From Arsenicicoccus bolidensis DSM 15745 (GTDB lineage: Bacteria > Actinomycetota > Actinomycetes > Actinomycetales > Dermatophilaceae), in the NCBI RefSeq assembly GCF_000426385.1, contig NZ_AUFG01000001.1, positions 1-64,000 on the forward strand: a stretch of DNA of 64,000 nucleotides. The letters are read 5' to 3'. Position 1 is the first letter of the stretch, and each line of letters begins with the position of its first letter. The notes beneath the pieces were generated by a model. The model made no database searches and was not told where the DNA came from. It saw only the letters and a program-made list of their open reading frames with translations. The position numbers and the translations under genes are program-made. This document shows positions 8,535 through 16,116 of this stretch, piece after piece.

Positions 8535-8569
8535 GGAGCCGGCCACCCCCGCACGGGGTGGCCGGCTCC
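8535..8569. terminator. 15-bp perfect stem-loop, probable bidirectional terminator
   Basis: GGAGCCGGCCACCCC (8535-8549) and GGGGTGGCCGGCTCC (8555-8569) pair perfectly around CGCAC. It lies between the small plus-strand gene and the convergent SRPBCC gene. There is no long T tract, as is common for high-GC terminators. The stem is preceded by GTATGCCG. Confidence 0.8.
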
Positions 8570-8652
8570 TGCCGTGCCTGCCGCAGGCCGTGCCCGGGGC
8601 CGTGACTGGGGCCCTGACTGGGGCCCTGGCCGCCGGGGCGACGCCCCTCGAC

Positions 8653-9072
8653 TCAGAGCGCGTCCTGCTCGATCCGCTCCAGGGCCGTCTCCCAGCGCGC
8701 CTTGAGCGCGTCCCGGTCGGCGCCGGGATGCAGGTTGCTGTGGGTGACGTCGAGGCGGGTGCTGGACTCGCCGTCCTTGGCGAGGTCCAGCTCGACCACG
8801 GAGGCAGGGGAGTCGGCGGAATCGTCCGGGTGCCAGGAGAACCTGATCTGCTCGAGGGGGTGGAAGCTGCGGGCCACGCCGTGCGACCCGTCCTTGGCGC
8901 GCCAGGGCTCTCCCTTGCTGCCGAGCTCTCCACCCTCGCCGAGGAGGGCCTCCGCACCGTGCGGCTTCATGAGGACGTTCCAGACGCTGTCGATGGGGTG
9001 GGACACCACGCGGCTCACGCTCACGGTGGTGTCCACGGCCTTGTCGACCGACTCGCTGCTCTGCTCTGCCAT
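8653..9072 (-). CDS. SRPBCC / AHSA1-like domain protein
   Basis: The 139-residue protein reads as a single START-like (SRPBCC) fold: a first strand TVSVSRVVSHPIDSVWNVLM, then RFSWHPD and a C-terminal helix ALKARWETALERIEQ. Proteins of the Hsp90 ATPase activator homologue (AHSA1) group share the order SRxVxxPxxxVW...W..AL. These bind hydrophobic ligands, but the ligand is unknown here. The ATG at 9072 is preceded by GAGG at a normal distance. A TAGTGT hexamer near 9134-9139 on the minus strand is a candidate promoter. Confidence 0.65.
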   Translation of the reverse strand: MAEQSSESVDKAVDTTVSVSRVVSHPIDSVWNVLMKPHGAEALLGEGGELGSKGEPWRAKDGSHGVARSFHPLEQIRFSWHPDDSADSPASVVELDLAKDGESSTRLDVTHSNLHPGADRDALKARWETALERIEQDAL

Positions 9073-9210
9073 GGCGGACCTCGATCCGTTTCCGATCCTC
9101 GTCGACCGGTCCGGGGTGAACCGGCGTGCTGTCACACTACTCCCGGGCCTGGTGGTCGGCAGGGCGGGGTCCCTCTGCCGCCGGGCCGTCCGCGACACGC
9201 CAGCGCGCCC

Positions 9211-9226
9211 GTAACGCGGGCGAAAC
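9211..9226 (+). promoter_or_regulatory. Candidate GlnR box upstream of glnA2
   Basis: GTAAC (9211-9215), six bases, then GAAAC (9222-9226) matches the actinobacterial GlnR half-site pair GTNAC-N6-GNAAC. It ends 22 nt before the glnA2 start. A second pair in register is not present. The closeness to the start codon means it could act as a roadblock rather than an activator site. Confidence 0.55.
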
Positions 9227-9248
9227 AAGTGTGGGGGAGGCTGGGGTC

Positions 9249-10598
9249 ATGAATCGCCAGGAGGAGTTCGTCCTGCGTTCCATCGAGGAGCGCGACATCC
9301 GGTTCGTACGACTGTGGTTCACCGACGTGCTCGGCACGTTGAAGTCGGTGGCCATCTCGCCGGCGGAGCTGGAGACGGCCTTCGCCGAGGGCATCGGCTT
9401 CGACGGGTCGGTCATCGAGGGGCTGGCCCGGGTCAACGAGGCCGACATGCTCGCCAAGCCGGACCCCACGACCTTCCAGGTGCTGCCGTGGCGGGGCGAG
9501 TCCCCGGGCACCGCCCGCATGTTCTGCGACCTGCACTCCACCGACGGGCAGCCGTCGCTGGCGGATCCGCGCCACGTCCTGCACCGCACGCTGACCAAGG
9601 CGGCGGACATGGGCTTCACGTTCTACGTCCACCCCGAGATCGAGTTCTTCCTCTTCGAGCAGGAGGGCGACGGGTCGCGGCGCGTGAGCAACCCGCCGCG
9701 CCCGATCGACCAGGGCGGCTACTTCGACCACCTCCCGCAGGGCACCGCGCACGACTTCCGCCGGGCCGCGATCACCATGCTGGAGTCGATGGGCATCTCG
9801 GTGGAGTTCAGCCACCACGAGGGCGCCCCGGGCCAGAACGAGATCGACCTGCGCTACGCCGACGCGATGAGCATGGCCGACAACATCATGACCTTCCGCA
9901 CGGTCATCAAGGAGGTCGCGCTGGAGCACGGGGTCTACGCCTCCTTCATGCCCAAGCCCCTGACCGAACACCCGGGCTCGGGCATGCACACCCACGTCTC
10001 GCTGTTCGAGGGCGACAACAACGCCTTCTACGAGCCGGGGTCGCGCTACCAGCTGTCCAAGGTGGGGCGGCAGTTCGTCGCCGGCATGCTGCGCCACGCG
10101 CCCGAGCTCACCGCCGTGACCAACCAGTGGGTCAACTCCTACAAGCGGCTGTGGGGCGGCGGCGAGGCACCCGCCTACGTCTGCTGGGGGCACGCCAACC
10201 GCAGCGCGATGGTCCGCATCCCGCTCTACAAGCCCAACAAGGGCCAGGCGACCCGGGTCGAGATCCGCACCCTCGACACCGCCGCCAACCCCTACCTCGC
10301 CTACTCCGTGCTCCTCGCCGCCGGCCTCAAGGGCATCGAGGAGGGCTACGAGCTGCCGGAGGAGGCCGAGGACGACGTCTGGGCGCTCACGGACTCGGAG
10401 CGGCGTGCCCTCGGGATCGAGGCGCTGCCCCGGTCCCTCGGCCGCGCCATCGACGCGATGGAGCGATCCGACCTGGTCGCCGAGACGCTCGGCGAGCACG
10501 TCTTCGAGTTCTTCCTGCGCAACAAGCGCCAGGAGTGGGAGGAGTACCGCTCCCAGGTGACCCCCTTCGAGCTCGAGCGCCTGCTCCCGCGGCTCTGA
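9249..10598 (+). CDS. glnA2: Glutamine synthetase-family protein, GlnA2 type
   Basis: A 449-residue type I glutamine synthetase fold with an N-terminal beta-Grasp part (about 15-100) and the catalytic barrel. Active-site landmarks are EIEFFLFE, GAPGQNEID, GSGMHTHVS, and the ATP/glutamate region around NRSAMVRIP. It differs from GlnA1 in this window and is shorter; the adenylylation loop reads YELPEEAED rather than LYELPPEE. Next to glnE, this matches the glnA2-glnE arrangement of actinobacteria. Homologues in Streptomyces have been linked to glutamylation of polyamines, so glutamine production should not be assumed. RBS GGGGGAGG (9233-9240). A GlnR-like box lies just upstream. Confidence 0.85.
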   Translation: MNRQEEFVLRSIEERDIRFVRLWFTDVLGTLKSVAISPAELETAFAEGIGFDGSVIEGLARVNEADMLAKPDPTTFQVLPWRGESPGTARMFCDLHSTDGQPSLADPRHVLHRTLTKAADMGFTFYVHPEIEFFLFEQEGDGSRRVSNPPRPIDQGGYFDHLPQGTAHDFRRAAITMLESMGISVEFSHHEGAPGQNEIDLRYADAMSMADNIMTFRTVIKEVALEHGVYASFMPKPLTEHPGSGMHTHVSLFEGDNNAFYEPGSRYQLSKVGRQFVAGMLRHAPELTAVTNQWVNSYKRLWGGGEAPAYVCWGHANRSAMVRIPLYKPNKGQATRVEIRTLDTAANPYLAYSVLLAAGLKGIEEGYELPEEAEDDVWALTDSERRALGIEALPRSLGRAIDAMERSDLVAETLGEHVFEFFLRNKRQEWEEYRSQVTPFELERLLPRL

Positions 10599-10606
10599 CC
10601 GGTCGT

Positions 10607-13600
10607 ATGACGAGCGCCCAGCCCACGTCGCAGCCCGCCGCCACGTCGCGGGCGACCTCGGCCACGGGCGCGCTCGCCCGCCAGGGCTTCCAGGACCCGT
10701 CGCGGGCCCAGACGCTGCTCGACGACCCCGCCGTGATGACGCTGGTGGGGGACGCCCGCGACGAGCTCGTCGGCTCCCTGCGGACGACGGCGGACCCCGA
10801 CCTGGCGCTGCTCTCGCTGGTCCGGCTGTCCGAGGCCCTGACCGGCGACGGCCGTGACCGGGGGCCGGCCGGTGACCTCGGCCGGGCGCTGCGCGAGGAC
10901 CCCGCGGGTCGCGACCGGCTGCTGCACGTCCTGGGGGCGTCGTCCGCGCTCGGCGACCACCTCGTGTCCCACCCGCAGGACTGGCGGCGGGCGGTCGGTG
11001 CCTCCCGGCATACGGCCGAGGAGCTCGTCGCCGTCATGACCGATGCGGTCCGGGACCTCCCCACGGACAAGGCGCACGACGCCATCCGCGCGACCTATCG
11101 CCGTGAGCTGCTGGCCATCACCGCGCTGGACATGACCAGCGACGACCCGCTCATGACCCTGCCCGACACCGCCCGCTCGCTCGCCGACCTGGCCGCCGCG
11201 GCGCTGGAGGCCGCGCACGTCGTGGCCTGCGCCGAGACCGAGGGCTCCGAGAGCGTGCGCCTGTCGGTGATCGGCATGGGCAAGTGCGGGGGGCGCGAGC
11301 TCAACTACGTCAGCGACGTCGACGTGATCTTCGTGTGCGAGCCGGCCGACGAGGGGGTCGAGCCCGGCAGCCCCGAGGAGATGGAGGCGATGCGCGTCGG
11401 CACCCAGGTCGCGAGCGCGCTCATGCGCGCGTGCGCGTCCTCGACCGCCGAGGGCTCCCTGTGGCCGGTCGACGCGGCGCTGCGCCCCGAGGGCAAGAAC
11501 GGCCCGCTGGTCCGCACGGTCGCGAGCCACCTGCACTACTACCAGCGCTGGGCCAAGACCTGGGAGTTCCAGGCGCTGCTCAAGGCGCGGCACGTGGCGG
11601 GCGACGCCGAGCTGTCCCGGCGCTACCTCGACGCGGTCACCCCCCTCGTGTGGGAGGCGTCGTCGCGGGACAACTTCGTCGAGGACGTCCAGGCGATGCG
11701 CCGCCGCGTGGAGCAGCACGTCCCGGCCAAGGAGGCCGACCGGCAGCTCAAGCTCGGTCCTGGCGGGCTGCGGGACGTCGAGTTCAGCGTCCAGCTCCTG
11801 CAGCTCGTGCACGGTCGCCTGGACCCGAGCCTGCGCTCGGGCACGACCCTCGAGGCCCTGGCCACGCTCGCCCGCGGCGGCTACGTCGGGCGCGACGACG
11901 CTGCGGTCCTCGACGAGGCCTATCGGCTGCTCCGGTCGCTCGAGCACCGGATCCAGGTCTATCGGCTGCGGCGCACCCACCTGATGCCGACGGCCGAGGC
12001 CGAGCTGCGCCGGCTGGGCCGGTCCCTGCACCAGGACGGCGACCCCGCCACCGTCGTCGTCAAGGAGTGGCAGCGCCGGGCCCGCGAGGTGCGCCGGCTG
12101 CACGAGCGCCTCTTCTACCGGCCGCTTCTATCCGCCGTCGCCCGGCTGTCCGCGAGCGAGGGGCGGCTCACGCCGGAGGCCGCCGGCGACCGCCTGGCCG
12201 CCCTGGGCTTCCGCGACCCGCGCGGGGCGCTGCGCCACCTGGAGGCGCTGACCGAGGGACTCTCCAGACGAGCCGCCATCCAGCGGACCCTGCTCCCCGT
12301 CATGCTCGGGTGGTTCGCCGACGGCGCCGACCCCGACGCGGGCCTGCTGTCCTTCCGCAAGGTCAGCGAGGAGCTGGGCACCACCCACTGGTACCTCAAG
12401 ATGCTGCGCGACGAGGGCAGCGCCGCCCAACGGCTCGCCCACGTCCTGTCCTCCAGCCGGTTCGCCTCCGAGCTGCTCGAGCGCACCCCGCACGCCGTCG
12501 CCGTCCTCGGCGACGACGTGGGCCTCACCCCCCGTTCCCTGCAGTCGCTGCGCACCGTCATGCGGTCCGCGGCGCAGCGCAAGGACACCCCCGAGGACGC
12601 GATGCTCGCGGTGCGGGGCGTGCGACGTCACGAGCTCTTCCGCGTGGCCGTCGCCGACCTCGTGGGCCTGCTCCCGCTGGCCGACGTCGGCGAGGCCCTC
12701 ACCGCGATCACCTCCGCGACGCTGGAGATCGCCCTCGAGACCGCGGTCCACAAGGTCGAGATGGAGCTGCGCGAACCCCTCGGCACCCGGCTGCTGGTCG
12801 TGGGGATGGGCCGGCTCGGCGGGTCGGAGCTCGGCTACTCCAGCGACGCCGACGTCATGTTCGTCCATGAGCCCGAGGAGGGCACCCCGCACGACGAGGC
12901 CGAGCTCCAGCGCCGGGCCACCGCCGTCGTGCAGGAGCTGCGGCGCCTCACCGCCTGGGGCGGCCCGGAGCCGGCCGTCGGCGTCGACGCGGACCTGCGG
13001 CCCGAGGGCAAGAGCGGCCCCCTCGTGCGGAGCCTGGAGTCCTACCGCACCTACTACGAGCGCTGGGCCCTGACGTGGGAGCGCCAGGCGCTGCTGCGGG
13101 CGCGCCCGGTCGCCGGCGACGCCGGGCTGGGGGAGCGGTTCGTCGCCCTCGTCGACCCCCACCGCTACCCCGACGGCGGGCTCGGCGCGACGCAGCTGCG
13201 CGACATACGCAAGCTCAAGGCCCGGATGGAGAGCGAGCGGCTGCCACGGGGGGCCGACCGCCGGACGCACCTCAAGCTCGGCACCGGCGGGCTGAGCGAC
13301 GTCGAGTGGACCGTCCAGGTGATCCAGCTGCAGCACGGCCACGACGTGCCCGCCCTGCGGACCACCGGCACCCTGCCCGCCATCGAGGCCGCACGCGCGG
13401 CCGGGCTGCTCGCCGACGGCGAGGCCAACCTGCTCACCGAGGCCTGGGGGTCCGCCTCGCACCTGCGCAACGCCGGGATGCTCTGGCGCGGGCGTCCCGT
13501 GGAGAGCGTGACCACCGACGCGCGGGACGCGGACGGGATCGCGCGGATCATCGGGCGGGGGCCCGGCGAGGGCGGGCTGCTCGTGGACACCTACCTGCGC

Positions 13601-13657
13601 ATCGCGCGCCAGGCCAGGGTCGTCGTCGATCGCCGGTTCTACGCCCACGAGGAGTGA
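10607..13657 (+). CDS. glnE: Bifunctional glutamine synthetase adenylyltransferase/deadenylylase
   Basis: A 1016-residue protein with two nucleotidyltransferase domains. The N-terminal half carries GMGKCGGRELNYVSDVDVIF (about residue 224 onward; removal of AMP) and the C-terminal half GMGRLGGSELGYSSDADVMF (about 732 onward; addition of AMP). It switches GlnA1 off by adenylating one tyrosine when glutamine is plentiful. Both domains keep the aspartate pair for metal binding and the LRPEGK segment, so both activities look intact. The start is 8 bp after the glnA2 stop, so the two are co-transcribed. No PII gene (glnB/glnK) is in the window. Confidence 0.95.
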   Translation: MTSAQPTSQPAATSRATSATGALARQGFQDPSRAQTLLDDPAVMTLVGDARDELVGSLRTTADPDLALLSLVRLSEALTGDGRDRGPAGDLGRALREDPAGRDRLLHVLGASSALGDHLVSHPQDWRRAVGASRHTAEELVAVMTDAVRDLPTDKAHDAIRATYRRELLAITALDMTSDDPLMTLPDTARSLADLAAAALEAAHVVACAETEGSESVRLSVIGMGKCGGRELNYVSDVDVIFVCEPADEGVEPGSPEEMEAMRVGTQVASALMRACASSTAEGSLWPVDAALRPEGKNGPLVRTVASHLHYYQRWAKTWEFQALLKARHVAGDAELSRRYLDAVTPLVWEASSRDNFVEDVQAMRRRVEQHVPAKEADRQLKLGPGGLRDVEFSVQLLQLVHGRLDPSLRSGTTLEALATLARGGYVGRDDAAVLDEAYRLLRSLEHRIQVYRLRRTHLMPTAEAELRRLGRSLHQDGDPATVVVKEWQRRAREVRRLHERLFYRPLLSAVARLSASEGRLTPEAAGDRLAALGFRDPRGALRHLEALTEGLSRRAAIQRTLLPVMLGWFADGADPDAGLLSFRKVSEELGTTHWYLKMLRDEGSAAQRLAHVLSSSRFASELLERTPHAVAVLGDDVGLTPRSLQSLRTVMRSAAQRKDTPEDAMLAVRGVRRHELFRVAVADLVGLLPLADVGEALTAITSATLEIALETAVHKVEMELREPLGTRLLVVGMGRLGGSELGYSSDADVMFVHEPEEGTPHDEAELQRRATAVVQELRRLTAWGGPEPAVGVDADLRPEGKSGPLVRSLESYRTYYERWALTWERQALLRARPVAGDAGLGERFVALVDPHRYPDGGLGATQLRDIRKLKARMESERLPRGADRRTHLKLGTGGLSDVEWTVQVIQLQHGHDVPALRTTGTLPAIEAARAAGLLADGEANLLTEAWGSASHLRNAGMLWRGRPVESVTTDARDADGIARIIGRGPGEGGLLVDTYLRIARQARVVVDRRFYAHEE

Positions 13658-13679
13658 CCCCTCACGCATCGTGACGGGT
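13657..13679 (+). terminator. Short hairpin after glnE
   Basis: Bases 13657-13666 pair with 13670-13679 (9 bp with one C-C mismatch) around CAT. It starts at the last base of the glnE stop codon and lies before the PHO box, so it probably ends the glnA2-glnE transcript. Confidence 0.45.
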
Positions 13680-13697
13680 GCTCACGCGGTCTCGGGC

Positions 13698-13730
13698 GCT
13701 TTCACGGAGCGTTCACCTGGCATCCACCTC
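13698..13730 (+). promoter_or_regulatory. PHO box (three 11-bp direct repeat units) before phoX
   Basis: TTCAC at 13701, TTCAC at 13712 and TCCAC at 13723 are spaced exactly 11 bp, giving three consecutive units GCTTTCACGGA, GCGTTCACCTG and GCATCCACCTC. This is the layout of PhoP-binding PHO boxes in actinobacteria. A TAGGTT -10 hexamer at 13761-13766 puts the array at and just upstream of the -35 region, the right place for activation. The target gene is a PhoX phosphatase, the expected regulon member. Confidence 0.8.
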
Positions 13731-13760
13731 GGGCACCTCCCCGGCGCCGGTGGGGCTGGC

Positions 13761-13766
13761 TAGGTT
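13761..13766 (+). promoter_or_regulatory. -10 element of phoX
   Basis: TAGGTT, a TANNNT match, about 64 nt before the phoX GTG and 30 bp after the PHO box. It predicts a leader of about 57 nt with a GGGAGA ribosome site. Confidence 0.55.
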
Positions 13767-13829
13767 CGGCGCGAACGCCCGGTCCAGGCCGGCGTCCCTC
13801 CACCCCCTCGCACCGATCGGGAGATCACC

Positions 13830-15890
13830 GTGACCCACGAGCGCACCCTGCTGCCCATGGCCGGCATCGCGCACGCCAACCGCAGCGCCGTCACCTGCCA
13901 CCTCCGCTGCGGCGACGCCTGCTCCAGGCCCATCCCCAACGACTCGACCCACGAGACCTTCGCCGAGGTTGCCGGCGCGGCGCTCTCCCGCCGCTCCGTC
14001 CTCGGTGGCGCGGGCGCCCTGGCGCTGGCCTTCGGGGCCGTCGCGACCGCCACCGCCGAGCCTGCTGCCGCCCTGGTGGACGCCAAGGACGACGGGCGCG
14101 GCAAGGGCAAGGGCAGGGCCGCCCGACGGGTCTCCGGACTGTCCTTCATCGGCATCGCCCCGGTCCCCGAGGACGTCGACCGCCTCACCGTGCCCGGCGG
14201 CTTCACCTATGCCCCGATCATCCGGTGGGGCGACCCGATCCTCAAGGGTGCCCCGATGTTCGACCCCGAGAACCAGTCGGCCGAGGCGCAGGCCATGCAG
14301 TTCGGCTACAACAACGACTACACCAACGTCATCGTGACCGACAAGCACGGCAAGAAGGCCCTGCTGGTCTGCAACCACGAGTACACCAACGAGAACATCA
14401 TGTTCCCGCCCACGATGGACCCGACCGAGGTCGTCCGGACCGCCTGGGCCGCTCACGGGTTGTCCGTCGTCGAGCTCACCCGCCCCGCGCGCGGCGAGCG
14501 CTGGACCTACCGTCGCGGCGGGCGCCTCAACCGCCGCATCACCCTGGACACGCCCTTCGCCGTCGACGGCCCCGCCGCCGGCAGCCCGCTGCTGCGCACC
14601 AAGGAGGACCCGACCGGTCGCACCGTGCGCGGCACGATGAACAACTGCTCCGGCGGCACCACCCCGTGGGGGACGGTCCTGTCCGGCGAGGAGAACTTCA
14701 ACCAGTACTTCAAGGCCGAGGGGACCTCCAAGGAGGAGAAGCGCTACGGCCTGTCCTCGACGCAGGACACCCGCGGCTGGGCCAAGGTCGACCCCCGCTG
14801 GGACGCCCGCACCGCCGACTTCCGCAACGAGCCCAACCGCTTCGGCTGGATCGTCGAGGTCGACCCGATGGACCCGACCTCCACGCCCGTCAAGCACACC
14901 GCGATGGGCCGGTTCAAGCACGAGGGCGCCAACGTCATCGTCGCCGACGACGGTCGCGTCGTGGCGTACATGGGCGACGACGAGAAGCTCGACTACATCT
15001 ACAAGTTCGTCTCCCGGCGCCGCTACGACGCCCGCCCCGGCAACGCCGCGCGCAAGAACAACCTGCGCCTGCTGTCCGAGGGCGACCTCTACGTCGCGCA
15101 GTTCAACGGCGACGGCATGGAGGACAAGGTCAGCGACGGCTCCGGCGAGTGGATCGCCCTCACCAAGGGTGGCCGGTCCATGGTCAAGGGCTTCACCCTC
15201 GAGGAGGTCCTCGTCTACACCCGCCTGGCCGCCGACGCGGCCGTGGGCTCCAACGGCAAGGGCCCGACCAAGATGGACCGCCCCGAGGACGTCGAGCCCA
15301 ACCTCGTCACCGGCCGCATCTACGCCGCCTGCACCAACAACTCCGACCGCGGCAAGACCGGCAAGGCAGGTGTCGACGAGGCCAACCCGCGTCCGCTCAA
15401 CAAGGACGGTCACGTCGTCGAGATCACCGAGGTCGGCGGGGACCACACCGGTCGCCGCTTCACCTGGGACCTCGTCCTGATCTGCGGTGACCCCAAGACC
15501 GCCGGCACCTACTTCGGTGGCTACACCGGACCGGTCGCCCCGATCGCCTGCCCCGACAACGTGGCCTTCGACAGCCGCGGTGACCTGTGGATCTCCACGG
15601 ACGGCATGCCGAGCGCCCTGAAGTACGACGACGGCCTGTTCCACGTCGAGCTGGGTGGGCCTGAGCGGGGTCGCGTCACGCAGTTCCTGGCGGTGCCGGC
15701 CGAGGCCGAGACCTGCGGCCCGGTCATCCACGACCGCGACGGCTCGGTCTTCGTGGCCGTGCAGCACCCGGGCGAGGACGGCACCTGGGCCGACCAGCAC
15801 TCGTTCTTCCCCGACTACGTCAAGCAGTCCGGTCGCGGCCGCTTCGCCGGCCCGCGCCCGACCGTCGTGCAGGTGACCCGCATCGGCTGA
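13830..15890 (+). CDS. phoX: PhoX-family alkaline phosphatase, Tat-exported
   Basis: The 686-residue protein belongs to the PhoX (DUF839) family, a calcium- and iron-dependent phosphatase with a beta-propeller fold that releases phosphate from organic esters outside the cell. It has the family N-terminal segment TCHLRCGDAC and a twin-arginine signal SRRSVLGGAGALALAFGAVA (about residues 52-71). Conserved blocks include NHEYTNENIMFP, SGEENFNQYF and the C-terminal CPDNVAFDSRGDLWI. Start GTG 13830 follows GGGAGA at 13819-13824. A PHO box upstream predicts induction by phosphate starvation. Confidence 0.92.
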   Translation: MTHERTLLPMAGIAHANRSAVTCHLRCGDACSRPIPNDSTHETFAEVAGAALSRRSVLGGAGALALAFGAVATATAEPAAALVDAKDDGRGKGKGRAARRVSGLSFIGIAPVPEDVDRLTVPGGFTYAPIIRWGDPILKGAPMFDPENQSAEAQAMQFGYNNDYTNVIVTDKHGKKALLVCNHEYTNENIMFPPTMDPTEVVRTAWAAHGLSVVELTRPARGERWTYRRGGRLNRRITLDTPFAVDGPAAGSPLLRTKEDPTGRTVRGTMNNCSGGTTPWGTVLSGEENFNQYFKAEGTSKEEKRYGLSSTQDTRGWAKVDPRWDARTADFRNEPNRFGWIVEVDPMDPTSTPVKHTAMGRFKHEGANVIVADDGRVVAYMGDDEKLDYIYKFVSRRRYDARPGNAARKNNLRLLSEGDLYVAQFNGDGMEDKVSDGSGEWIALTKGGRSMVKGFTLEEVLVYTRLAADAAVGSNGKGPTKMDRPEDVEPNLVTGRIYAACTNNSDRGKTGKAGVDEANPRPLNKDGHVVEITEVGGDHTGRRFTWDLVLICGDPKTAGTYFGGYTGPVAPIACPDNVAFDSRGDLWISTDGMPSALKYDDGLFHVELGGPERGRVTQFLAVPAEAETCGPVIHDRDGSVFVAVQHPGEDGTWADQHSFFPDYVKQSGRGRFAGPRPTVVQVTRIG

Positions 15891-15911
15891 CCGAGAGCCA
15901 CCTGCTCTCGG
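15891..15911 (+). terminator. 8-bp stem-loop directly after phoX
   Basis: CCGAGAGC (15891-15898) pairs with GCTCTCGG (15904-15911) around a 5-nt loop, starting at the base after the phoX stop codon. Confidence 0.55.
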
Positions 15912-15920
15912 CCGTATGCC

Positions 15921-15937
15921 GTATGCCGACCGCCCGG
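15921..15937 (+). repeat. Intergenic element GTATGCCGACCGCCCGG, copy 1
   Basis: This 17-bp sequence recurs exactly at 23957-23973 and, for its first 16 bases, at 60554-60569; all are intergenic. Here it directly precedes a very long hairpin (15935-15973) between phoX and the MFS gene. Confidence 0.75.
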
Positions 15938-15973
15938 CGCCCCGTCGGATCCTCGTGATCCGGCGGGGCGCCG
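15935..15973. terminator. Long 17-bp stem-loop between phoX and the MFS gene
   Basis: Bases 15935-15951 and 15957-15973 pair over 17 positions with a single G-U wobble and a CTCGT loop. It is probably a second, stronger terminator for phoX, separating it from the MFS symporter. Confidence 0.7.
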
Positions 15974-16009
15974 CCGTGCGTGGGCGATCCGAGCGTTCGC
16001 TGTCCGGAC

Positions 16010-16032
16010 GGGTGTCCGTGATTCGGACACCC
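16010..16032. promoter_or_regulatory. Inverted repeat upstream of the MFS symporter
   Basis: GGGTGTCCG (16010-16018) and CGGACACCC (16024-16032) are perfect inverted repeats with a 5-nt centre. The array lies about 27 bp before a TACTGT -10 candidate (16060-16065), the place for an operator. It is also followed by a T-rich stretch, so a terminator is possible. A related half-site, CTGTCCGGAC, sits immediately upstream. Confidence 0.55.
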
Positions 16033-16116
16033 TCTTTCCTACCGGCGGGTCCGTCTGTCTACTGTCCTCGGCTCGCGTCGGGACCCGTCCCCCACGAGGC
16101 GCCCATCCGACGACGA

